A DNA stretch of 64,000 nt, taken from positions 524,541-588,540 of the forward strand of contig CAWJXA010000013.1 in the NCBI GenBank assembly GCA_963846715.1, written 5' to 3'. Position 1 is the first letter of the stretch. Each line of letters opens with the position of its first letter. Both the position numbers and the translations under genes were made by a program. This stretch comes from Bog-257 sp963846715. Lineage in GTDB: Bacteria; Acidobacteriota; Terriglobia; Terriglobales; Acidobacteriaceae. Below, piece after piece: positions 1 through 9,085 of this stretch. The notes under the pieces are model-generated. The model was not told the DNA's origin. It ran no database searches and saw only the letters and a program-made list of their open reading frames with translations.

Positions 1-1052
1 ACGTACGCACTGTCTCGCAGCTAGCGTGGCTTCCGGACCAGAGTGGCTTGCTGGTTTCCGCATGGCCGAATGGCGGAGATAATTTCTCTCTCTGGATACT
101 CACCTATCCCGCCGGAAAGCTGCGCCAGATCACCAGCGATCTTGTCAGTTATTTTGATGTGAGTCTCACCCAAAGCGGGCGGAGCCTGATGACCGTACAG
201 AGGCAGATGGATTCGGCCCTCTGGGTCGCTTCCGCGAGCGATCCAACCGACGCCACGCCACTACACGAGGGCGCAACCCGCCAGGACGGAATCTGGGGGG
301 TGAACTGGCTGCCGGACGGACGCCTGGTGTTCGGCATCGGGGATGTTTCCGAGTTGTGGGTGGTGGATCGTGATGGAAACAATCGACAGCAACTAACGCA
401 TGTCGGTAAGACGGCCACGAATCCAACCTCAACGCCCGCTGGCGGTACCATCGTCTTTCAAAGGCGTGATGCTTCCCTTCCTCTGATATCTGGGCAATCG
501 ACCTTCACGGGGACAACCTGAGGCAGCTCACAAGCGGGCCTGGCAAGAAAGTACAGGCCAGAGATCTCGCCGGATGGAAAATGGATTGTGTATGCCTCCG
601 GGAATAACTGCTGGAAGATGACTCTTGCCGGCGGCAAAGTTACGAACCTGGAGCCGCGAGGAGGCATTTTCCCAACCATATCGCCCGATGGACGCTGGAT
701 TGCCTTCGAGGCGGTGGACAACCACATCGAGATCGTTGCCGCCGATGGCAAAGGCCAGCCCCGCCTGCTGCCGTTCATGGACGAGCCGCAAGCTCCAAAC
801 CCGATGACAGCGCATGCGACGGCTTTCCCCATTCGCTGGAACGCCGCCGGCGATGCTCTAACCTTTGTGCGGACGCGAGATGGCGTTTCCAATATATGGG
901 CCCAGCCCATCAATGGCGGCCCGCCACGGCAGTTAACGCATTTCACTTCGATGGTGATCTGGAGTCACGACTGGTCGCGTGACGGCAAGTATCTGGTAAT
1001 GGCGCGCGGCAACTTCTCCCGCGACGCCGTTCTGCTGACCGATTTGCGCTAG
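1..1052 (+). pseudogene. TolB/WD40-like beta-propeller protein, 3' part, two frameshifts
   Basis: The reading frame is open from the first base, so the 5' end lies outside the window. The translation is a series of PD40/TolB-type propeller blades, recognisable by repeated motifs such as SPDGRW, LPDGRLVF, RQLT and IWAQPINGG. Such propellers in Acidobacteria are often the C-terminal half of a serine/threonine kinase or a transcriptional-regulator fusion, but the N-terminal half is not visible. The frame shifts twice. Near 476-482 it moves by one, giving SDIWAIDLHGDNLRQLTSGPGKK. Near 557 it returns, giving PEISPDGKWIVYASGNN. With both shifts corrected the blades are continuous to the stop at 1050-1052. 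Either the gene is decayed or the sequence has two compensating errors. A binding or scaffolding role is inferred from the fold only. Confidence 0.75.
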
Positions 1053-1120
1053 CGGGGTGCCCAGATTCGCGTCCCTTCTTTGGACGATAACCTGGCAAGC
1101 GTTAGAGGCCCAGGTCTAGT

Positions 1121-1423
1121 TCAGGCAGTTCTGCCCTGCGGGCCTTCTAGATTGATGATCCTGGTTTCCAGATCTAGGAGCTTCGATTGCATGGCATCAA
1201 GCTGCTGAGTGGTGGATGCATTGATGTTGGAGACATCGGCTTCGATCTTCCGCATACGCACGCCCGCTGACTCCTGATAAGCGCCGAACGCCCGCACAAT
1301 GCGAGTTTCGGCGTCATGCGAGCGCTCGTCAATGTACTCGCGCAGAGCCTGCATGCGCTCGTCAATGTACTCGCGCTGACGCTTCTCCATTCCTTCCAAA
1401 TACCGCAGGAGATCGGCATCCAT
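1121..1423 (-). CDS. small coiled-coil protein of unknown function
   Basis: This encodes 100 residues with almost no hydrophobic stretch and a heptad-like pattern throughout. Charged repeats near the N-terminus (REYIDER and ALREYIDER) are followed by long amphipathic helices ending in LLDLETRIINLEG. There is no signal peptide, membrane segment or known catalytic motif. The ATG at 1423 follows an AGGA about 7 nt upstream. The gene stands alone between the propeller gene and the cupredoxin operon. I recognise no family; a cytoplasmic coiled-coil protein is all that can be supported. Confidence 0.6.
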   Translation of the reverse strand: MDADLLRYLEGMEKRQREYIDERMQALREYIDERSHDAETRIVRAFGAYQESAGVRMRKIEADVSNINASTTQQLDAMQSKLLDLETRIINLEGPQGRTA

Positions 1424-1484
1424 GCCGAAATCCTATCACAACAGAAGGGCCAACCTGGGGCACAAATCTACGTCATCGGACCCA

Positions 1485-2216
1485 TCACGGCTGCACGTAA
1501 ATCGGATTGTTGGGGGATGGAGGCTCGTAGTCCTGACCGTATTTGTTCTTGTGCGGCGCAGTTGTAGCCAGGGTGACCCGTACGTGGATTAGGCCCAGGG
1601 AGTGTGAAGACTCGCTGATCATTACTTCGCGCGAAAGAGCCTGGAGGGTGGCGGGCAGCGCATTTTCATTCCACACGTGCAGCATGTAGCGGCCGGGCGG
1701 AACGGAAGGAATCGAGAAGTCACCCTGCTTGTTAGGAACGGCGAAGTACTGACTAGCCAGGACGACCACAACCGCGCTCATCTCCGGATGAATGTTACAG
1801 AAGATGTAGGAGACTCCTTCGCGGTCGAAGTGAACCGTGCGACTGGTGCCCGCCTCGTAGAGCCCGAGATCGAAGCGTTTTCCGTTAAACAAGGAAAACA
1901 CGTTGTGAAACCAAGGATCACGGTTCGGAAAATCTACGGTTGAGCCTTTGGTTACGACCAGCAAGTGCGGCTCGAACGCTTTGTTCTTCTGTTGCAGCAC
2001 GGCATGCATAGGGGAAGCGATGGCAGAGTCTCCTGGGTTGCCGGCAATTGGCGCCAGCCAGACGACCGTGGCACTTGCCGGAGATAGGTTGGCGCCTCCC
2101 TCGGCCATGATGCGTCCAGAAACGCCAATGTCTTGCGACCACGCAGCCGGCGCCGAGAACAAAAGCACAGCTAAGGCGATACTCAGAAACAGTGCGTATT
2201 GTCTCCCGGCGGTCAT
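1485..2216 (-). CDS. secreted cupredoxin-like (type 1 copper) protein
   Basis: This 243-residue protein has an N-terminal signal peptide (hydrophobic core about residues 8-25, cleavage near AWSQ). The middle carries the ligand set of a type 1 copper site: His104 (DPWFHNVF), then Cys140, His143 and Met146 in CNIHPEM. This resembles the plastocyanin/azurin-like domains of methylamine-utilisation type proteins. The C-terminal part (PSVPPGRYMLHVWNE) resembles a carboxypeptidase-regulatory-like beta sandwich. It is the last gene of a minus-strand operon, 10 nt after the porin stop. An extracytoplasmic electron-transfer or copper-binding role is inferred. The redox partner is not visible. Confidence 0.8.
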   Translation of the reverse strand: MTAGRQYALFLSIALAVLLFSAPAAWSQDIGVSGRIMAEGGANLSPASATVVWLAPIAGNPGDSAIASPMHAVLQQKNKAFEPHLLVVTKGSTVDFPNRDPWFHNVFSLFNGKRFDLGLYEAGTSRTVHFDREGVSYIFCNIHPEMSAVVVVLASQYFAVPNKQGDFSIPSVPPGRYMLHVWNENALPATLQALSREVMISESSHSLGLIHVRVTLATTAPHKNKYGQDYEPPSPNNPIYVQP

Positions 2217-2226
2217 GGTTGCGCTC

Positions 2227-3804
2227 TCAGAATAGTATCCCCATTGACATGTTCAGTTGCCCGGCGTCGTAACTGTGATTGTAGATGGAGAAGGTTGTCA
2301 GACGACGGTATTCGAGAGAAAGCAGCAAGTCGGAACGCGGACGGTAGATGACGTTGCCAAACCCAGATCGATTACGGGTTAAGAAAGGATTGGCATAGCT
2401 CTCAGACTGGTTGCCGAAGTAGCCAATGTCGGCCGCAAACGGATTGTCTTGTCCAAACGCGGCATTGAACTCAAGCTTCGCCAGAGGCTGATACTTCAAC
2501 TGGGCCCATCCGCCGACGGAATTCAACGGAAGCACGGCGGTGTTGGGATCGGTGAGAGGTCCGTTAAAAACGACGCTGCGGCTGAGGGCAGCACCGAGGC
2601 CACCGATCGCCTGTCCACGGTAAAAGAAGCCGTTCAAGCTAAACCAACGGTTAAGCGGCAAGTTCCAGTCGGCAGTTGCAGCGTAGCCATTCACGTTGCG
2701 ATTGAAGCCCCAATATTCGCGGCTGTAATAGCCTCCAGCGCCCACGGTGAAGGTCCGGCCTAACAGCGGATGAGAATAGGCAAGGCGTGCCGCGAAAGCC
2801 GGCAAGCGTGATTCTTCTCCGGCGTCGGGCGCGCGATACCAGATGTAGTTGAAGCCATCGGGGGGCTCTCCGGTCAAGGGATCGAGCACCCCGCCCTGCA
2901 GGGTCACTTTGGAATGATTCGCGAATTCGAAGCGGTGCTCGACCCGCACTTGCGGCGTCCATGACCAAAGATTGCCCGAGTAAGTTAGCGCGGGAACGAT
3001 GAGCGATGCGAAGGAGGTTGGCGCCTCCGGTGAAATGAACAAGCCGTCCTGTCCGACTACAACGGACGTGTCCTTCCAATCCAGGCGAACAGCAGCGGTG
3101 CGCAATCGCACGAGGCCGGAGTTCGCGCCGTTGTAGGTCGCAGGAAATCCGCCGCCGAAATCAAAGTTGACGTTGCCGCTGGAGTGGGCTCCAAAGACAT
3201 CCGGACCGAATACCTCAAAACCCAAAATCGATTGCCGAAGCGTGCCTCCAACTGAGCCCGACGAATCCATAGGATCGGGTTTAAGGACCCATGTCGGAAC
3301 GTCCTGGTTGTCCGGGTATCCGCTATTAGCGAACAGATTGAAGAGGACGATGCCAGAAAATCGCACGCGGTACTTCGAGGCGCTCTCCACCTTTGTCTGA
3401 TACTGGTCGTTGATTTTGCCGGAAAGCAGCTGTTGATCTTCGTCGAGCTGCTCTACACGATGTTGCAGTGCCGCAGTCGTCGACGAGGTTGCCGGCGATT
3501 GTTCATCGAGCGCCGATTCTGTGCCGGGCAACGTGTTGCTTGAGCTGCGTTGTGCCTCGAGCTCCTCACGCAGATGAGAGATTTCAGCGCGGCTGTCCGT
3601 CGTCTGCTGCTGCAGTTGCAGGATCAATTGCTTGAGCTCATGCACCTGGGATCGAAGTTCATCGACGGAGGCCTTAACGCTGGCATTGTCTTCCGTGGTG
3701 GCATTGGGCTGCGGCGTCTGGGTGAAACCCGGCGAAGCCAATATCAACGCGAGAGCCGCCAGCAGAGCCGGACGCGAAACTTGAGGATACCCGGAGAATT
3801 TCAT
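2227..3804 (-). CDS. outer-membrane porin with N-terminal coiled coil (DcaP-like)
   Basis: The ATG at 3804 is preferred because AGAGGTG lies just upstream and it yields a proper signal peptide (cleavage near PGFTQ). An upstream in-frame start at 3927 would overlap the kinase gene. The product has 525 residues. After the signal peptide comes a Ser/Thr/Gln-rich coiled coil (about residues 35-120) like the periplasmic trimerisation stalk of DcaP-type porins. A beta-barrel of alternating hydrophobic strands then runs to a C-terminal phenylalanine, the usual BAM recognition signal. It sits between the kinase (59-nt gap) and the cupredoxin (10-nt gap), so it is probably the uptake pore controlled by the two-component pair. 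The substrate is unknown. Confidence 0.75.
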   Translation of the reverse strand: MKFSGYPQVSRPALLAALALILASPGFTQTPQPNATTEDNASVKASVDELRSQVHELKQLILQLQQQTTDSRAEISHLREELEAQRSSSNTLPGTESALDEQSPATSSTTAALQHRVEQLDEDQQLLSGKINDQYQTKVESASKYRVRFSGIVLFNLFANSGYPDNQDVPTWVLKPDPMDSSGSVGGTLRQSILGFEVFGPDVFGAHSSGNVNFDFGGGFPATYNGANSGLVRLRTAAVRLDWKDTSVVVGQDGLFISPEAPTSFASLIVPALTYSGNLWSWTPQVRVEHRFEFANHSKVTLQGGVLDPLTGEPPDGFNYIWYRAPDAGEESRLPAFAARLAYSHPLLGRTFTVGAGGYYSREYWGFNRNVNGYAATADWNLPLNRWFSLNGFFYRGQAIGGLGAALSRSVVFNGPLTDPNTAVLPLNSVGGWAQLKYQPLAKLEFNAAFGQDNPFAADIGYFGNQSESYANPFLTRNRSGFGNVIYRPRSDLLLSLEYRRLTTFSIYNHSYDAGQLNMSMGILF

Positions 3805-3863
3805 GTCGCACCTCTGCGCAACGAATTGAAGGCCGTGGACGTTTGCGGGCTTGGCCCGCCGGT

Positions 3864-5645
3864 TTAGGCAGTGAACGGTTGAGAGGCGTCCGCTGTCTGG
3901 CCATTCCATGTGACAATCTTCTTGCACACCCGGGGGAGCACGATCTGCATTACCGTGTGACCCGGCACCGAGCTTTCCAGTCGTAAGGTGCCATTGTGGT
4001 CTTGCACGATCTTCTGGGCGATCGTCAAACCCAACCCGGTACCGTTCTCCTTACCGTGGCTGACGAATGGCTGAAATAGTTTGTCACGAAGCGAAGGTTC
4101 TACTCCGGATCCATCATCGGTGGTGCGGATTTCCAGGTTCCCGTTTACCTCCGCTACATTTACCCCGACATGGCCCCCGCAAACCTGCACCGCCTGGCAT
4201 GCATTCAGCAGCAGGTTGTAGAAGACGCGCTCCATCTTGCGAAGATCGAATTGCGCGCTGTGCAGCCCCGACGATTCAATACAGATCAGGATCTTGTGGA
4301 ATTGAGGATGCGCACGGACGAGTTCGATCGCACGGTTGATGGTCCGCTCGATGGGCGCTTCAATCACGTTCAAGGAGTCGGCCGGACGTGACAGCTCGAG
4401 CAAGGAATCGATCAGATCCGTCAGACGGCTTACCGCAATGCGAATCTCCAGATACAACTCTTCGCGCTGTTGTGGGTTGAGATCGGCGTCGGCGAGAAAT
4501 TCCGCATTGGCCAGGACCGCGGTCAGGGGATGACGCAAGTCATGCGAAATAGAACTGGCCATCCTGCCGATGGTGGCCAATCGCTCAGCATCGAGCAGCT
4601 GTTGCTGCGCCTGATGCAGGCTCTCGCGCATGCTGGAGAAGGCATTGGTAAGCTCTTCGATCTCACTGGCTCCGCGTGCCTGCACCGGATAGCGAAAGTC
4701 TCCTTTGCCCAGCGCCCGCACGCCATCCACTAATTCCTCCAGCGGACGTGTGAATGTCTTGGCGGTGACATACACCAGCAAGCTCCCTACAAACACGGCA
4801 CCCAGACCTACCGCCAGTAGCAGTCGCCGCAGGTGGTTGAGAAAAGCCGTGGCCTCATCGTAAGACTTCATCACCAGCATGGTTACGGGCGGTGTTTCGT
4901 CAGGATCGAGTGCGAGTGAGGAAACCACGAAGCTCTCTCCGCCAAGGTTCCAATCAATAGGGCCCTTGGGGATGGCCTGGCCTTCCAGATAGGTGCTAAT
5001 TTCAGTTCTCTGGTCGGCATTCAGAGTGCTCACCACGACCGAGGAGCCGCAAACGATGGTCACCTGGCTGGCGGCAATCTGGCTTACTTGATGGGCAACC
5101 GCTGCATTCATCTCGTCGCCGACCGCAACTACCCCAAGGAGCGAATTGTCGGCCGGCGGGCCGAAGTAAATGGGTGTGAGGACCACTTCGTACAGATGTC
5201 CGTCAGCGAACCACCACTGCAGTGGCTGATCAAGGGGATTGCGGTGCTGGACCAGTTGCTGGGCCTGACTGCGATTGATGCCCGGAGCTTTGGTATGGAA
5301 TCCCACAAATTCGCCGGAGGGGTCGAGAAGAGCAAACAGGTCGCCGCCGGAGAGACGAAACATCTCGTCCGAGGCATCCTGGATGGTGGGAGGATGACGA
5401 GAGGTCATCAAGGCCTTCAGGCTGGGAAGATCGGCAATAAGCTTGGCAGAACGCGCCAGCACCGCCTCGCGATCTTTCTGCGCATTGCGAAATGTCTCGA
5501 CGGAGTTGGCCAGATCGTTGCCCAGGTCGCGCCGGACCTGGTTGGCAACCGTGTGTTGAACAATCAGCAAGGAGACCGCAGTCAATCCCGCCGAAGTCAG
5601 CAGCATGGCGATGAGGAACTTGGTCCGCAACCGCACCCGACCCAT
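3864..5645 (-). CDS. membrane sensor histidine kinase (HAMP-HisKA-HATPase)
   Basis: Transmembrane helix 1 spans about residues 10-31, followed by a periplasmic sensor of roughly 240 residues and helix 2 at about 272-295. A HAMP segment starts at RPLEELVDGV. The HisKA box SISHDLRHPL has its phosphoacceptor at about His368. A complete ATPase domain follows, with N box (FYNLLLNACQAV), G1 (DDGSGVEPS) and G2 (GTGLGLTIA). A GTG at 5648 is also possible, but the ATG at 5645 has AGGAGG at a 6-nt spacing. It begins 21 nt after the regulator stop, so the two are co-transcribed. The signal sensed is unknown. Membrane topology and all catalytic boxes look intact. Confidence 0.9.
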   Translation of the reverse strand: MGRVRLRTKFLIAMLLTSAGLTAVSLLIVQHTVANQVRRDLGNDLANSVETFRNAQKDREAVLARSAKLIADLPSLKALMTSRHPPTIQDASDEMFRLSGGDLFALLDPSGEFVGFHTKAPGINRSQAQQLVQHRNPLDQPLQWWFADGHLYEVVLTPIYFGPPADNSLLGVVAVGDEMNAAVAHQVSQIAASQVTIVCGSSVVVSTLNADQRTEISTYLEGQAIPKGPIDWNLGGESFVVSSLALDPDETPPVTMLVMKSYDEATAFLNHLRRLLLAVGLGAVFVGSLLVYVTAKTFTRPLEELVDGVRALGKGDFRYPVQARGASEIEELTNAFSSMRESLHQAQQQLLDAERLATIGRMASSISHDLRHPLTAVLANAEFLADADLNPQQREELYLEIRIAVSRLTDLIDSLLELSRPADSLNVIEAPIERTINRAIELVRAHPQFHKILICIESSGLHSAQFDLRKMERVFYNLLLNACQAVQVCGGHVGVNVAEVNGNLEIRTTDDGSGVEPSLRDKLFQPFVSHGKENGTGLGLTIAQKIVQDHNGTLRLESSVPGHTVMQIVLPRVCKKIVTWNGQTADASQPFTA

Positions 5646-5666
5646 CACCGGCCTCCTGAGATTCGA

Positions 5667-6347
5667 TCAGCGGACAAACTTGTAACCCGTTCCGTGGACC
5701 GTACGAAAATGCACTGGGTCGGCGGGGTCCTTTTCCAACTTCTGCCGCAGGCGGAGGATGTGAGTATCGACCGTGCGCGTAGTCGGGTAATTGTTGTAAC
5801 CCCAGACTTCGTTCAGCAGTTCGGTGCGCGAAACCACCCGTTCCTGGTGGTTGAGGAAGAAGCGGAGCATCTTGAACTCCTGGGGAGTAAGGGGAACCGA
5901 TTCGCCGCCGCGATGCAACTCCATCTTGGAAAAGTTAACTTCGACATCATCGAAACTATATACATCGGACTTGTCCGATGCCTGAGTCACACGACGCATG
6001 GCTGCACGCACCCGCGCCAGCAGTTCGCGTGGACTGAAAGGTTTGGTGACGTAGTCATCCGCCCCGATTTCCAGCAGCAAGACTTTGTCCAGCACATCGC
6101 TGGCGGCACTGAGCACCAGGATAAGAACGTTGGAGAATTCATGCTTGATTTCACGGCAAAGGTCTTGACCGGACTTGCCCGGCAGACGCAAATCAAGGAT
6201 GACAATGCGCGGCATGGTAGCACGGAAGATATCCATTGCGCCGGCTCCGTCGGCGGCAACTGAGACTTCAAATCCGGCAGATTCAAAGGTCCGTCGCAAG
6301 GCCCGCTGCACTGCTAAATCGTCTTCAATGATCAGTAGTTTGTCCAT
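5667..6347 (-). CDS. OmpR-family response regulator
   Basis: This 226-residue protein has an N-terminal receiver and a C-terminal winged helix. The receiver has the acidic pair Asp9/Asp10, phosphoacceptor Asp52 (VILDLRLPG) and conserved Lys102 (TKPFSP). The DNA-binding half begins near YSFDDVEVNF and includes LTPQEFKML, RTVDTHILRLRQKL and FRTVHGTGYKF, all typical of OmpR/PhoB regulators. It is the first gene of the operon regulator-kinase-porin-cupredoxin. It probably controls that operon and perhaps the divergent secreted-protein gene at 6617. All residues needed for phosphorelay are present. Confidence 0.93.
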   Translation of the reverse strand: MDKLLIIEDDLAVQRALRRTFESAGFEVSVAADGAGAMDIFRATMPRIVILDLRLPGKSGQDLCREIKHEFSNVLILVLSAASDVLDKVLLLEIGADDYVTKPFSPRELLARVRAAMRRVTQASDKSDVYSFDDVEVNFSKMELHRGGESVPLTPQEFKMLRFFLNHQERVVSRTELLNEVWGYNNYPTTRTVDTHILRLRQKLEKDPADPVHFRTVHGTGYKFVR

Positions 6348-6468
6348 TTTCTTGAGTTCCAGCGACCGTCTGAAGTACAGCTAACAACACCTTGAACAAG
6401 CCAGTCAATGGGTTGTTCACAATTCCGTGACATACGCAGCACTGTATACGGTGGCGTCCAGCAGACCA

Positions 6469-6486
6469 TGTCACAAAACTTTGACA
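6469..6486. promoter_or_regulatory. inverted repeat TGTCA-N8-TGACA in divergent promoter region
   Basis: The 269-bp gap between the regulator (leftward) and the TIGR03118-type gene (rightward) must hold both promoters. TGTCA at 6469-6473 and TGACA at 6482-6486 form an 18-bp inverted repeat. A further TGACA lies at 6428-6432. It is a candidate regulator binding site; nothing in the sequence proves it. Confidence 0.35.
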
Positions 6487-6616
6487 GGGTGTTCACGTCT
6501 TCAAGACAAATCGCACTTAGCTTCCTAGCTAGATTGCATAAGGATCGCGGCGACGAAGACTCACCGGATTCCGCGTTGCCAAGTAGATTCTCAAATCTGA
6601 AATTGATGGAGGAACG

Positions 6617-7699
6617 ATGCTGAACACAAAATCCAACGGATCCCAAACAGCCACCCGGCTGCTCTTGAGTGTCCTGGCCATGCTGGTAGCGGCTACGCTT
6701 CTTAGCCTGCCCGCAGATGCCCAGAGAGCTACTCCAAAGAACCTTACCTCCGACATTCCCAACGTCGGCATGTTTAATGACACACACCTGGTCAATCCTT
6801 GGGGCTTGTCCGTGAGCCCGTCGGGTCCGTGGTGGGTCTCCGACAATGGGACGGGGCTATCCACTCTGTACATCGCCTCGGGAGCTCCGCAGGGACTGGT
6901 GGTAACTATTCCCGGGGTGGGAGGCAATCCCGGAACGCCGACGGGAACGGTCTACAACGGCACCTCTGACTTCAAGATTAATGGCACGCCCGCGGTCTTC
7001 ATCTTCGTATCGGAGGATGGAAACCTTACAGGATGGTATGCGGGCACGAGCGCTAACCTGGTACTCAATACCCCTAACGCAGTCTACAAAGGTCTTGCAT
7101 TGGCGTCGGTAGGAAGCGCCAATTACCTTTATGCTGCCAACTTTCACAACAACAGCGTGGATGTCTTCGATGCGAACTACGCTCCCCACTCGTTTGGGTC
7201 AAGCGCTTTCCAGGACAGCACCATCCCGACGGGCTTCGCTCCGTTCAACGTCCAGAATATCGGCGGCGGCAAACTGGCAGTGACCTTCGCCAAGCAGGAT
7301 GCTGACAAGCATGACGACGTACCAGGCCGGGGAAACGGTTACGTTGACATCTTCGATACGTCGGGCAATCTCCTCACGCGGTTTGGGCACAACATTTACC
7401 TAAACTCTCCCTGGGGAATCGCGGTCGTTCCGGCAAGCGGCTTTGGCGGGTTTGGCAACGACATCCTGGTTGGGCAATTCGGTAGCGGTGCGATCCTGGC
7501 CTACACTCCCGCTGGGGTTTTCTCGGGAATCATACTCGACCCGGCTAACCTGCAGCTGCAGATTGACGGTTTGTGGGCGCTGGCTTTCGGCAACGGGGGC
7601 GCGGCCGGTCCTACCACCACTTTGTTCTTCACAGCCGGAACTTTCGGCGAAGCGCACGGCATCCTTGGAAGTATGACGTGCTGCAGTACAGGACCCTAA
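6617..7699 (+). CDS. TIGR03118 family secreted beta-propeller protein
   Basis: This 360-residue protein has a strong SD (GGAGG, 4 nt before ATG) and a signal peptide (hydrophobic core about 14-33, cleavage near ADAQ). The mature part matches the TIGR03118 family, often found in genomes with PEP-CTERM/exosortase systems. Typical segments are HLVNPWGLSVSPSGPWWVSDNG, NSPWGIAVVP and LWALAFGNGG. The family usually ends LFFTAG...GLFG. Here the last residues (ILGSMTCCSTGP) are unusual and may reflect a late sequence change. An intrinsic terminator follows. A beta-propeller is likely, but the function of the family is unknown. A PEP-CTERM protein is encoded at 49449-50048. Confidence 0.85.
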   Translation: MLNTKSNGSQTATRLLLSVLAMLVAATLLSLPADAQRATPKNLTSDIPNVGMFNDTHLVNPWGLSVSPSGPWWVSDNGTGLSTLYIASGAPQGLVVTIPGVGGNPGTPTGTVYNGTSDFKINGTPAVFIFVSEDGNLTGWYAGTSANLVLNTPNAVYKGLALASVGSANYLYAANFHNNSVDVFDANYAPHSFGSSAFQDSTIPTGFAPFNVQNIGGGKLAVTFAKQDADKHDDVPGRGNGYVDIFDTSGNLLTRFGHNIYLNSPWGIAVVPASGFGGFGNDILVGQFGSGAILAYTPAGVFSGIILDPANLQLQIDGLWALAFGNGGAAGPTTTLFFTAGTFGEAHGILGSMTCCSTGP

Positions 7700-7732
7700 T
7701 ACCGCGAGTGAAATCCCATAAACCATCAACGG

Positions 7733-7759
7733 AGGAGGGTGGCAACGCCCTCCTTTTTT
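7733..7759 (+). terminator. intrinsic terminator after the TIGR03118-type gene
   Basis: AGGAGGG (7733-7739) pairs with CCCTCCT (7748-7754) around an 8-nt loop, followed by a run of five further T. It lies 34 nt after the stop codon. Confidence 0.85.
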
Positions 7760-7896
7760 ACTAGCATTGATCGTTGCCCTCACGAAAGAGAAAGCCAGAA
7801 GGAAGAATAAGAATAGGAGAGCGGTGGATAGCGATTGTCGAAGCTGTCGTTGATATGCGATATGCCTGGACCAAGCTCTGAGCTTAGAATCGGGTA

Positions 7897-8559
7897 ATGG
7901 CTGGACCGAAGTTACTTTGCGGGTTGTTAGTTTTGGGTGCGCTGTTTTGCGTTTCACCCACTGTTCTGAGAGCGGCAGCGCAAGCCGAGCGAATCGGTGC
8001 CATAACTGTACCTGCAGCTTCTGATGCCCTGAAACAAGCGGTCGAGGAGAAGGGGTACCGCGTGACGCTCGACGGCGGTTGGACCGCTGAGTTTTGGTTC
8101 GCGAAACAACTCAAGACCGCGGCGAAAGATGTTTCGGGTGCGCTCTATCCCGAGTTGTCGAATGCAGAATTTGTCGGCGCGGTCAATCTGCCTAAGGGTA
8201 TGGTTGATTTTCGCGGGCAAACCATTCCTGCCGGCGTGTACACCTTGCGTTATCAGCTTTTGCCGCAGGACGGCAACCATATGGGGGTCTCGCCTAACCC
8301 TGATTTTCTGCTGGCCATTCCCATAGCAAGCGATCCGAATCCGGAGCAGGGCTATCTCTACAAGAAGCTGGTTGCGTTAAGCGCTACGACAACCGGTACG
8401 GATCATCCAGCCGTTATCGCGCTAGATTCGGCCGGCGATCCGAGCAGCGTAGTGGCGGATGAGAAGGGTGTTGTAGTTTTCACTGCCGTCGTTCCTGCCA
8501 CAGGCGTGAGCGCGACCGAGAAACTTGGAATCGTGCTTAAAGGCGTCGCTGCGCAATAG
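7897..8559 (+). CDS. secreted protein of unknown function
   Basis: This 220-residue protein has an N-terminal signal peptide (core about 5-24, cleavage near LRAAAQA). The rest is beta-rich. GQTIPAGVYTLRYQLLPQDGNHMG resembles the IPAGxYxL motif of DUF2911-like secreted proteins, and the C-terminus is a second small beta domain. No clear Shine-Dalgarno precedes the ATG; the GGGTA just upstream is weak. It lies alone between a terminator and a 526-bp non-coding stretch. A periplasmic or surface protein is all that can be said. Confidence 0.65.
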   Translation: MAGPKLLCGLLVLGALFCVSPTVLRAAAQAERIGAITVPAASDALKQAVEEKGYRVTLDGGWTAEFWFAKQLKTAAKDVSGALYPELSNAEFVGAVNLPKGMVDFRGQTIPAGVYTLRYQLLPQDGNHMGVSPNPDFLLAIPIASDPNPEQGYLYKKLVALSATTTGTDHPAVIALDSAGDPSSVVADEKGVVVFTAVVPATGVSATEKLGIVLKGVAAQ

Positions 8560-9085
8560 GAAGTCAAGAAAATGGTTTTCACTGCGGGCACCGGGAGCGG
8601 AGCGCCTTTCGTTTTTACCTCTCGACTGGCTTGATTGAGCTGCGTTTCGGCGATTCTCATCTACCTGCCTAAAATAACTCTCCCTGACGGCGTTCTGAGC
8701 CGCTGTGTTTCTTCTCGGTAGTGTTGCAGATTGCATCACTATGCTGAAAATCGCAACATCGCTTCTCCGTTACCTCTGGCCTGAGCTAACTCCTTGGTTA
8801 CTCTAGGTATAAGTGTCGGTATCGGCCAGCGGGCACGGCCTTCGGCGCATTCTCAGGTGAAGAGCGCAACAAACCGGCTGCGTTGAAAAATGCAATACGG
8901 CGGTTGAGGAAGTTTGCAACAGGGCTTGATAACACCCACATTCGTCACCACTTCCAGCCACGCAGCGCGGCGCTCTTTCTCATCCCCCGATTTGGTGCCC
9001 CAAGTGCTTTAAGAAAAGTGTCAAGCGCGATGCAAGCGAGCGCTGACTGAGCAAGAAGCCCTCGGATGCGAGGCAGGAGGCGGTT
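8560..9085. other. 526-bp non-coding stretch
   Basis: I see no convincing gene, terminator or strong repeat here. It probably carries the promoter of the GcvH-like gene, whose AGGAGG ribosome site ends five bases before the ATG at 9086. Confidence 0.5.

Noticed and set aside
519..521. TGA in the first propeller gene as possible selenocysteine
   Set aside because: The conserved blades resume in another frame before this stop, so the cause is a frameshift, not recoding.
5088..6263. Long plus-strand ORF (391 codons) opposite the kinase and regulator genes
   Set aside because: It is the antisense of two well-conserved signalling genes, has no recognisable domain and no ribosome site. High GC explains such open frames.
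7400..7957. Minus-strand ORF with a hydrophobic stretch opposite the end of the TIGR03118-type gene
   Set aside because: It runs antisense through a supported gene and its terminator. The hydrophobic part comes from the intergenic T-rich region.
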